A stretch of 6,385 nt of DNA, taken from NCBI GenBank assembly GCA_031278835.1, contig JAITJP010000246.1:1-6385 (forward strand). Direction: 5' to 3'. The notes below the pieces were generated by a model. The model was not told the origin of the DNA. It searched no databases and saw only the letters and a program-made list of their open reading frames with translations. Shown piece by piece: positions 1-4,642 of this stretch. Position 1 is the stretch's first letter. Every line of letters starts with the position of its first letter. Source of the DNA: Deltaproteobacteria bacterium. GTDB lineage: Bacteria; Desulfobacterota; Desulfarculia; Adiutricales; Adiutricaceae. The translations under genes and the position numbers were made by a program.

Positions 1-1
1 C

Positions 2-571
2 CTGGCCGGGCTCATGTTAAGGGAAGTTCTGGGGGTCATCCATGACCAGGGCTTGACCCTAGAAGCCACCGGGCGCCCCAAACTAACCGCCGCCAATGGG
101 CCGCGCTTTAGCCTTAGCCACTCCGGCCCCTACGTGGCCCTCTCGGTCGATCCCTTGGAGCATGGCCTGGATATCCAAGAACTTCGGGACAAAGCCGTGG
201 CCAAAAGCCTGGCCCAATTCACCCTGACCCCGGAGGAAATGGCCTTTTATGAAAAAAACCCCCACGGCGATCTCTTCATAAAAATCTGGACCATGAAAGA
301 AGCCTACCTTAAGGCCACTGGCCAGGGCCTGGGCCAAGAACTAAACTCCTTTTCCGTTTTGCCCATAGCTTCTGGCCCCCGGACCATGGCCAATGGCCCG
401 GTCTACTTTCACCTCTCGGCCCAGCCCGGGGCCCTGATGGCTTTGGTTTCCCTAAAAACCGATATCAACCCTTCAATCATAGACCTTAACGACCGATTAA
501 GCGATTTAATAAACCAATATAACTTATACAAAGTTAATTCTATTCCAATAGAGCCAATATATACTTACTAA
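2..571 (+). CDS. 4'-phosphopantetheinyl transferase, Sfp type (5' end outside window)
   Basis: This enzyme transfers the phosphopantetheine arm of coenzyme A to a serine of carrier proteins used in fatty acid, polyketide or non-ribosomal peptide synthesis; it acts in the cytoplasm. Seen in the sequence: the FSLSHSG block with its histidine at 119-121, GLDIQEL with the metal-binding aspartate at 170-172, and WTMKEAYLKATGQGL from 287 with the paired Glu and Lys. The first ATG is at 14, but the frame is open back to base 2 and reads LAGLMLREVLG, like the segment before the substrate-binding part of Sfp proteins, so the true start is probably upstream of the window. In Sfp the third metal ligand is the Glu of GxDIE; here that position is Gln, which some homologues may also tolerate. 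The last 30 or so codons (from about 470) are AT-rich and match no PPTase motif I know. No Rho-independent terminator is evident after the stop. Confidence 0.9.
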   Translation: MAGLMLREVLGVIHDQGLTLEATGRPKLTAANGPRFSLSHSGPYVALSVDPLEHGLDIQELRDKAVAKSLAQFTLTPEEMAFYEKNPHGDLFIKIWTMKEAYLKATGQGLGQELNSFSVLPIASGPRTMANGPVYFHLSAQPGALMALVSLKTDINPSIIDLNDRLSDLINQYNLYKVNSIPIEPIYTY

Positions 572-751
572 ATAGCCCAAAACCGCCAAAGCCAAAATGC
601 CGGGCCCTCCCGAATTTTGACTTTTGGCCACTTGGCCGTAAAGGGCCCTTTTAGGCCCACAGAGCCCTGGGCCGGCCTGGACCCCCTTTACCCCCCAACC
701 CCTGGCTTGGCAGGCCACCACGGGCCTATTTGGGCCGCTCAAGGGCCTATC

Positions 752-782
752 CCAGAGGGGGGTGCCTCTGGTTAAAAACCAG
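752..782 (+). other. Two mutually exclusive hairpins
   Basis: CCAGAGG at 752-758 pairs with CCTCTGG at 765-771 around a six-base loop. CTGGTT at 768-773 can instead pair with AACCAG at 777-782 around AAA. The two stems share bases 768-771, so only one can form at a time. Neither is followed by a T-run, so this is not an obvious terminator. It lies 180 bases after the PPTase stop. Confidence 0.35.
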
Positions 783-920
783 GGCCTAGAAAAAAAATCT
801 AGCCGCCGCTAGAGTTAGACCCAATAAAAAGCCCTGGGGACGGTCCTAGGACAGGGGACTACGATCCGAGCTTAAGATATCTGCGCGCAAATCAAGAGTT
901 TCTTTTTCTCATTTTTTTTG

Positions 921-948
921 TTGACACGGCTTAAATTTTGGATAAAAT
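921..948 (+). promoter_or_regulatory. Sigma-70-type promoter
   Basis: A perfect -35 box TTGACA (921-926) is followed after 16 bases by TAAAAT (943-948), a five-of-six match to the -10 consensus, in a locally AT-rich context. Transcription would begin near 955. The next annotated gene starts 490 bases downstream, so the promoter either serves a small RNA or gives the lipoprotein gene a long leader. The match is by eye only. Confidence 0.55.
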
Positions 949-954
949 AGATTA

Positions 955-1075
955 GCCTTTACTTTAATATTCCGTTTGAACCCAAATATCTATCAAAATC
1001 AATTTCGGGCCTTTTTGAAAATTCCTCGGACCCCAAACAATTTGACTGGCCGGTCCGTAGACTTTTTATTTTTAG
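955..1075 (+). ncRNA. Possible small RNA with terminator-like hairpin
   Basis: This would be the transcript starting just after the 921-948 promoter. CGGACC (1027-1032) pairs with GGTCCG (1052-1057), and the inner CCA (1033-1035) with TGG (1047-1049), leaving a bulged CC. A T-rich run (ACTTTTTATTTTT, 1061-1073) follows three bases later. The stem has a long loop and the T-run is offset, so termination may be inefficient. No open frame with a ribosome binding site lies within. It could equally be the leader of the gene at 1445. Confidence 0.3.
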
Positions 1076-1115
1076 GCCTAAAACATAAAGCAATCTCTGA
1101 GATTGACCTTAGGCC
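1075..1115 (+). other. Nested hairpin
   Basis: GGCCTAA (1075-1081) pairs with TTAGGCC (1109-1115), and inside it CAATCT (1091-1096) pairs with AGATTG (1100-1105) around CTG. The two perfect stems, separated by a small internal loop, are more than I would expect from GGCC richness alone, as the inner stem is AT-rich. Its role is unknown; it could be part of an RNA begun at about 955. Confidence 0.35.
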
Positions 1116-1394
1116 CCCTTTAGGCCAAACAATCTCCGGCCGCCCTGCCCCCCAGGCTTTTTTCAGCCCCCAGGCGGCCCACTCTAAGGCAACCCAAGCC
1201 CCTGGCCCTGGCCAGGCCAAATGTCAATACTTAACCGAAGACTGGAGGCGCCATTAGCCAGACCTGCGTTTTTTAGGGAATATTAAACAAATTTCCCAAC
1301 TCCCGCCTTGATGACCGTTGGCGTCTAGACGACCAGACGGATTAACCCTCAAGCTCCAGGCACAGGTCGCCATTCATGTCAGTCTAAAAAATCA

Positions 1395-1427
1395 AGGGGG
1401 CGGCCAATGACCAGCCATTGGACCCCT
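1395..1427 (+). promoter_or_regulatory. Leader hairpin just before the lipoprotein gene
   Basis: AGGGG (1395-1399) pairs with CCCCT (1423-1427), and CCAATG (1404-1409) with CATTGG (1416-1421) around a six-base loop. The hairpin ends 17 bases before the ATG at 1445, right next to the weak purine-rich ribosome binding site GCGAGAG. There is no T-run, so a role in translation or transcript stability is more likely than termination. This is inference from structure only. Confidence 0.35.
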
Positions 1428-1444
1428 AAGCGAGAGAAAAATTT

Positions 1445-2827
1445 ATGCATAAATTCCGGTGCGTGACCGAGCGTTGCACCAAGCGATTGTTCCTAGCTTT
1501 CGCTTTGACGTTCATACCGATCTTGGCCACAGCTTGCCAGAGTACTTCACAAGGTTTTCTTCCTTTCGCGAGCCTTTTTAAAAAGTCCCCACCCAGCGCT
1601 TCGGCCGACCAAACTTCCGAGTCCAGCTCCTTAGTTTTGGCCCAGGGGACCGCCCTTCAAGACGATTCCTACGATTCCGCTGAAGGGCCCGTTCTTCAAA
1701 ACGAAATGGCCACCACGGCCGAAAACGGCCCCAAGGCCGTTTTAGTCGCGGCCGAAAATGAGCTTATTTTAGATGAGGCCATTGTCACGACTGAAAATGA
1801 GCTGATTCAAAGCCCCGCCGTCGAGACGGCCGAAAACGATTTTCAGCAATACCAGGCCTACGTTTTAGCCGATCAGGCCGTTTTTCAAAGGGCCGCCTAT
1901 GACCCGGCCGAAAAGCCGGTTTTTCAAAAGGCCACCTATGACCCGGCTGAAAGCCCGGTTTTTCAAAGGGCTTCATACCAGGCCGGCCCAAGCGACCCGC
2001 TCCAATACGAGAGCTACGATTCAGTGGAAAAGGGGGCCCTGGAAGATCAAGTCCTGCCAAGAGCCTCAAGCAGAAAACCGGACCTGATCGATATCGCCAT
2101 CTGCGCCCGGGGTTTGGAGGGCCGTTTGACCACCGGCTTGGTTGGTCAATACATGCTGGAAAAAAAGGGCTTGGTTAAAGCCCAAGCTGACTACGATTAC
2201 GTTTCTTCCAGCGCCGACGTAAGCCAAGCGCCCAGTTCCACCAAGTCCATTCGTTCCAAGGTTAATTTGACCAAGGATTTGTTGGTGGCCGCCTACGGGC
2301 AATCGGGCCGACCCTTTAAATCGGGCGGTCGCAACCCCCAGGTGGGTTTTGACGGACCGGGACTGGTCAATTGGGTTTACGCCCAAAACGGCATCAACCT
2401 CCCGCAATCGGCTCGGGAACTGGTGGCCAAAGGGCAGGCCGTAAATAAAGAAAACCTGAGGCCCGGAGACATCGTGGCCTATCAAGACCCCAAGAGCTCC
2501 GATTATTTGGTCGGCATTTATTCCGGAAACGGTAATTTCATTCTCGCTTCTTCAAAATTTAAGGTGGTCACCGAAACGGCGGCCTTTGGCACGGATTTTG
2601 GCCCCTATTTTCTGGGCGGGCGTCGCTACTTCGATGACCCCCTGGCCATGCCGCTAAACGAGGATCTAAAAACGGCCGTGGCTAACGGCGCCGTTAAAAC
2701 GGCCTTGATGAATTTGGGCGAAAACCTGCCCAAGCCGGCCAATATTTACGGAAGCGTGACCAAAAAACAAAAGACCAGTAAAGGTAAAACCAGCGCCTCT
2801 AAAAGAAAGGCCAAAAAGCGCTCTTGA
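1445..2827 (+). CDS. Repeat-containing lipoprotein with catalytically dead NlpC/P60 domain
   Basis: A 460-residue predicted lipoprotein. The N-terminus has a basic stretch (to KR13-14), a hydrophobic core to about residue 30 and ATAC-QS, which fits lipidation at Cys31; Gln32 favours the outer membrane. Residues about 60-215 are acidic, Ala/Glu-rich and repetitive, with 13-residue copies of the YDPAE-PVFQ type. Residues about 277-395 align with the NlpC/P60 peptidoglycan hydrolase fold: GLVNWVYAQNGINLPQSAREL, LRPGD (338-342), VGIYSGNGNF (356-365). The usual FDCSG reads FDGPG (Cys to Gly304), HVGIY reads LVGIY (His to Leu355) and the second His, twelve residues on, is Leu367. With the whole triad gone it should not cut peptide links; binding of peptidoglycan or regulation of a partner is inferred. 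The last 20 residues are Lys/Arg-rich. The ATG at 1445 is chosen because the signal peptide starts there; its ribosome binding site is weak. The gene appears monocistronic. Confidence 0.85.
   Translation: MHKFRCVTERCTKRLFLAFALTFIPILATACQSTSQGFLPFASLFKKSPPSASADQTSESSSLVLAQGTALQDDSYDSAEGPVLQNEMATTAENGPKAVLVAAENELILDEAIVTTENELIQSPAVETAENDFQQYQAYVLADQAVFQRAAYDPAEKPVFQKATYDPAESPVFQRASYQAGPSDPLQYESYDSVEKGALEDQVLPRASSRKPDLIDIAICARGLEGRLTTGLVGQYMLEKKGLVKAQADYDYVSSSADVSQAPSSTKSIRSKVNLTKDLLVAAYGQSGRPFKSGGRNPQVGFDGPGLVNWVYAQNGINLPQSARELVAKGQAVNKENLRPGDIVAYQDPKSSDYLVGIYSGNGNFILASSKFKVVTETAAFGTDFGPYFLGGRRYFDDPLAMPLNEDLKTAVANGAVKTALMNLGENLPKPANIYGSVTKKQKTSKGKTSASKRKAKKRS
1892..1969 (+). repeat. Two in-frame 39-nt tandem repeats (13 residues each)
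   Basis: Copy one (1892-1930) encodes AAYDPAEKPVFQK and copy two (1931-1969) ATYDPAESPVFQR; a third partial copy (ASYQ) follows, and VFQR before copy one is the end of a degenerate earlier unit. Looser AEN/TEN-containing units upstream (from about 1700) suggest the whole middle of the lipoprotein grew by repeat expansion. Such acidic repeats may act as a flexible spacer between the lipid anchor and the folded domain. Confidence 0.8.
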
Positions 2828-2867
2828 CCGGCGCGGTCAAAAGAAAGCGCCACAAGCGCTCTTGACC
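2801..2867 (+). repeat. Imperfect 38-nt tandem duplication across the lipoprotein stop codon
   Basis: Bases 2801-2829 and 2839-2867 match at 25 of 29 positions. The first copy ends the lipoprotein with KRKAKKRS and stop; the second copy, in a shifted frame, would read KRKRHKRS and stop. The period of 38 breaks the frame, so the second copy is a non-coding relic or a former C-terminus. The copies also form alternative hairpins: TTGACCG (2824-2830) with CGGTCAA (2834-2840), or GGTCAA (2835-2840) with TTGACC (2862-2867) plus AGCGC/GCGCT inside. Neither has a T-run. Confidence 0.7.
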
Positions 2868-2897
2868 TTGAATCAATAAAAAGCTTCAGTCTATAAA
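2868..2897 (+). promoter_or_regulatory. Possible promoter before the non-coding region
   Basis: TTGAAT (2868-2873) and TATAAA (2892-2897) are spaced by 18 bases and each fits the sigma-70 consensus at four or five positions. The -10 lies in the left arm of a 9-bp hairpin (2888-2896 with 2901-2909, loop AACC, one G-T pair). Transcription would start near 2904 and run through the structured region and the array. By-eye match, weak. Confidence 0.3.
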
Positions 2898-2920
2898 ACC
2901 TTATAGGCTAAGAGGAGACC

Positions 2921-2974
2921 ATGGCTTCTAGATCGATCCATGGGCCGATTAACCAGGATTGGCACTTGGTTTAA
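2921..2974 (+). CDS. Possible 17-codon ORF with Shine-Dalgarno
   Basis: The frame reads MASRSIHGPINQDWHLV and stops. AGAGGAG (2911-2917) precedes the ATG, a better ribosome binding site than that of any large gene here, although the 3-base gap is short. Its second half overlaps a hairpin in which GATTAACCA (2947-2955) pairs with TGGTTTAATC (2968-2977) with one bulged T, so the stop codon sits in the stem. If translated, it could be a leader peptide whose translation affects folding downstream. I do not recognise the peptide, and chance occurrence is quite possible. Confidence 0.2.
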   Translation: MASRSIHGPINQDWHLV

Positions 2975-3058
2975 TCGAAAAAATTCCGCGGCAAGTAGGG
3001 TACCCGCGGTCTTAGGCGTCCCTACCATTACCATATTATTCTACCTTACCACTAAAGG

Positions 3059-3164
3059 TTGTTGGTAAATATCATAAAAACTTTGTTAAGAAGCGGTTAT
3101 CTTGTTAAGTTAATTTATTTATAAACGCTAAATAAACACTTAATGGGATAGATTTTACCAACGA
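3059..3164 (+). other. Predicted RNA domain closed by a long-range helix
   Basis: GTTGGTAAA (3061-3069) is perfectly complementary to TTTACCAAC (3154-3162), and two more pairs (one G-T) extend the stem outward. Inside the 84-base loop lies a second helix: TTTATTTA (3114-3121) with TAAATAAA (3129-3136) around seven bases, extended across an internal loop by TTAAG (3105-3109) with CTTAA (3139-3143). Nested helices of this size suggest a folded RNA, although the inner one is AT-rich and could be chance. Confidence 0.4.
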
Positions 3165-3183
3165 AAATCCTCGGTGGCTGTTA

Positions 3184-3248
3184 TGAAAGGTCGTGGCGGG
3201 AAGGCCACATGGCCTTTCACCGTTGTGGCGGGCTCTGATATCAGGCCC
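3184..3248 (+). other. Two adjacent GC-rich hairpins
   Basis: In the first, TGAAAGG (3184-3190) pairs with CCTTTCA (3213-3219) and GTGGC (3193-3197) with GCCAC (3204-3208) around GGGAAG. In the second, GGGC (3230-3233) pairs with GCCC (3245-3248) and CTG with CAG inside, with one bulged T and an ATAT loop. They stand out as the GC-rich island of an otherwise AT-rich stretch. Neither has a T-run, so they are not terminators. Confidence 0.45.
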
Positions 3249-3272
3249 CTTCTATAAACTAAAGTGAATACC

Positions 3273-3325
3273 TATAAAGTGACCTGTTGATGCCTGTACG
3301 GGTGTTTGTTTTGTCAATCTTTATA
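3273..3325 (+). other. Medium-range helix
   Basis: TATAAAG (3273-3279) is complementary to CTTTATA (3319-3325), and GAC (3281-3283) to GTC (3313-3315), across a small internal loop. It overlaps the possible promoter at 3311-3338, so both functions need not be real. Confidence 0.25.
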
Positions 3326-3338
3326 AGTATGTTATGGT
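3311..3338 (+). promoter_or_regulatory. Possible promoter with extended -10
   Basis: TTGTCA (3311-3316, five of six) is followed after 16 bases by TATGGT (3333-3338, four of six), preceded by TG in the extended -10 position. Transcription would begin near 3345, about 360 bases before the repeat array, and the terminator would then give an RNA of about 1.27 kb. By-eye match. Confidence 0.3.
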
Positions 3339-3344
3339 GATTTT

Positions 3345-3700
3345 TTTCTAAAAAATGACATTTATTTTTCTTAAGGTAAGTTTAACGTCCTTTCAATAGC
3401 ATAATGGTTTAGACTTTGCTATCAGATTACTGTCTCTGATAAAAAAACTTGTTGCGTGGTTTTTTAAGGCCATGTTTAAACTATTAGAAAATCGTTTACT
3501 TTCTTAAGTCAAAGAGGTGTCACCTCCTCTTAGAACTAAATGGCCATGGCTCTTTTCTTTAAAGAGAGGCTGTCCTATTGGATTTCGCGGGAAGTTAGAA
3601 CTTTTTTGCGAGGACTTTCTTCTTAAACAACAAGGGTCGGTTAAGAAATTGTCTTTTACGCTAGAGACTCTAGCCTGGAGACATGGTTCACCTGAATGAG
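3345..3700 (+). other. AT-rich gene-free segment before the array
   Basis: No credible gene. One 60-codon frame from a GTG at 3517 lacks a proper ribosome binding site and resembles nothing I know. Small structures are present: TATCAG/CTGATA around 3420-3442, AAGAGG (3512-3517) with CCTCTT (3526-3531), CTCTTT/AAAGAG near 3550-3565, and the palindrome CTAGAGACTCTAG at 3661-3673. TCACCTCCT at 3520-3528 equals the anti-Shine-Dalgarno sequence. Loosely array-like words near 3594 and 3638 hint that the array once extended further left. Confidence 0.45.
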
Positions 3701-3703
3701 GGA

Positions 3704-4530
3704 TTGAGCCACGGCGAAGCTCTCATAGATTCAACCGATTGGTAGGTTGAGCCTTTCTTTTTGGCGGATCGCCGCTCCCGGACTTTTTTGGTGAGTTGAG
3801 CGTTTTCTTTCTCAAATTGGGGCGTTCCTTTCCTTTTGGTAGGTTGAGCGTTTTCTTTCTTGAAAACAATCGTTACTTTCCTTTTTTGGCAAGTTGAGCG
3901 TTTTCTTTCTGGAAATTTCACCTCCTTGGCTTTTTTTTGGCAAGTCGAGCGTTTTTTCTGGAAATATGGCCGTTCCCTGTCTTTTTTGGTAGGTTGAGCT
4001 TTTCTTTCATTAACCAAGGCCGCTCCCTGGCTTAGGTGAGTCGAGCGTTTTTTTCTACTTAGGCGAGGTTCCTTTGCCCTGGCTAAGTTGATCTCTCTTT
4101 GAAAGTCACGCCGCTCCTTATCTCCACAAGTTGAGCGCGTTTTTTAAAGATGGTAGATCCTTATCTGAAGTAAAGTTGAGCGCCCTTTCCCGAAAAATTC
4201 TGTCTCCTTACCGTTTTAAGTTAGGTTGAGCGCTAAAGTTTCTGAAATATTCCTGTTCCTTACCATTATTGATAGGTTGAGCGCTTTATTTTCGAAAAAT
4301 CACAGTTCCTTACCCATAAAAGTTAAGGCCCCGCGCTGTTAATTTCTTGAAAAAATCCTGTTCCTTTCCATTTAAGATAAGTTACTTTTCTTTTTCTTGA
4401 AAAATTCTGTTCCTTACCAAGTTAAGTTGAGCTCTCCAATTGGGAAACGATTCCTTGCCTTACCCTTAAAGTCAGGTCGAGCCCGATTTTTCCTTAAATT
4501 AGAGCTCCTTACCCTTTGGTCGATTGACCA
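3704..4530 (+). repeat. Degenerate tandem array, about 18 units of mean period 48 nt, with a bipartite motif
   Basis: Box A (consensus rrGTTGAGCG, sometimes GTCGAGC) has its TTGAG core at 3704, 3747, 3796, 3844, 3894, 3945, 3994, 4041, 4088, 4131, 4176, 4226, 4277, about 4327 and 4382 (both degenerate), 4427, 4477 and 4524. Box B (GTTCCTTaCC or GCTCC) follows the core by 27-29 bases in most units (for example 3824, 3872, 3972, 4022, 4068, 4204, 4255, 4305, 4409, 4504). Between A and B lies a T-rich piece, often TTTCTTGAAAAA; after B comes a T-run in the left half of the array. Unit lengths run from 43 to about 55 and are rarely the same, so no reading frame is kept: the same bases on the - strand read AQPT in some units and STCQ in others. 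Too divergent to be a recent satellite or a CRISPR array. Function unknown; repeated binding sites for a protein or RNA, or modules of a non-coding RNA, are the plausible readings. Confidence 0.85.
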
Positions 4531-4551
4531 GATGGCCCTAACTTAATCGAC
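4519..4551 (+). other. Alternative hairpins at the array end
   Basis: GTCGATT (4519-4525) can pair with AATCGAC (4545-4551), or TGGTC (4517-4521) with GACCA (4526-4530) around a GATT loop. The two share bases and exclude each other. They lie 23 bases before the terminator stem, where an attenuator would keep its competing structures, but I see no pairing of either with the terminator arms. Confidence 0.3.
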
Positions 4552-4573
4552 AAAAATGGTCTTTGATAAACTG

Positions 4574-4613
4574 ATACCCGCGAGGCGCGAGTTTCGGCCT
4601 CGCGGGTATTTTT
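4574..4613 (+). terminator. Strong Rho-independent terminator
   Basis: ATACCCGCGAGGC (4574-4586) is perfectly complementary to GCCTCGCGGGTAT (4597-4609), a 13-bp GC-rich stem around a ten-base loop, followed at once by a T-run (4609-4613). The reverse strand lacks a T-run after the stem, so it works on + strand transcripts. No protein gene ends close to it: the nearest upstream stop on this strand is the lipoprotein's, 1.75 kb away. It ends 29 bases before the helicase ATG. Confidence 0.92.
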
Positions 4614-4642
4614 ACGAAGTCGGACCTTTTATTGACCTTTAG

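Larger units (their letters stand above)
572..1444. other. Gene-free GGCC-rich intergenic region
   Basis: I find no credible gene in these 873 bases. Short open frames exist on both strands but have no ribosome binding site, no family resemblance and Pro/Gly/Ala-rich content expected from GC-rich shadows. The stretch is full of short palindromes: AAAGGGCCCTTT at 640-651, GTCCTAGGAC at 843-852, TTTAGGCCTAAA at 1071-1082, CGTCTAGACG at 1322-1331. Two hairpins at 752-782 share bases and exclude one another. A good promoter lies at 921-948. The part between 600 and 760 is C-rich and could be an eroded gene, but I recognise nothing in it. Confidence 0.6.
2900..4613 (+). ncRNA. Candidate long non-coding RNA ending in an intrinsic terminator
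   Basis: About 1.7 kb without a convincing gene, AT-richer and poorer in GGCC than the flanking DNA. Several helices can be drawn in the first part (3061-3162, 3184-3219, 3230-3248, 3273-3325), a tandem array fills 3700-4530, and a strong + strand terminator closes the region. Possible promoters lie at 2868-2897 and 3311-3338. It does not resemble tmRNA, RNase P RNA, SRP RNA or 6S RNA as far as I can tell. Alternatives are a very long 3' untranslated part of the lipoprotein mRNA, or a leader of the helicase gene. Boundaries are inferred. Confidence 0.4.

Noticed and set aside
976..1257. 93-codon ORF on the + strand
   Set aside because: TTG start with no ribosome binding site; Pro/Ala-rich composition follows GGCC bias; overlaps strong hairpins.
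1785..2485. Other-frame ORFs within the lipoprotein gene
   Set aside because: They mirror its repeats and NlpC/P60 codons, and the + strand frame has a signal peptide and domain match.
2824..2840. Terminator right after the lipoprotein gene
   Set aside because: A 7-bp stem forms, but no T-run follows on the + strand, and the stem competes with a second hairpin.
3517..3699. 60-codon ORF on the + strand
   Set aside because: GTG start without a suitable ribosome binding site, hairpin at the start codon, no recognisable motif, atypical codon use for this genome.
3688..4017. Lys-rich repeat protein on the - strand
   Set aside because: Repeat units shift frame relative to one another, the frame covers only part of the array and there is no start signal; the openness comes from purine-rich DNA.
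4110..4130. DnaA box or origin iterons in the array
   Set aside because: TTATCTCCACA has an inserted base relative to TTATCCACA, occurs once, and unit length is much longer than typical iterons.
3704..4530. CRISPR array
   Set aside because: Repeats are not near-identical, there are no unique spacers of constant length and unit length drifts from 43 to about 55; no cas gene is in view.
2828..4642. tRNA, tmRNA, SRP RNA, RNase P or 6S RNA gene
   Set aside because: I looked for T-loop, the RNase P and SRP signature stretches and found none; nothing folds as a cloverleaf.
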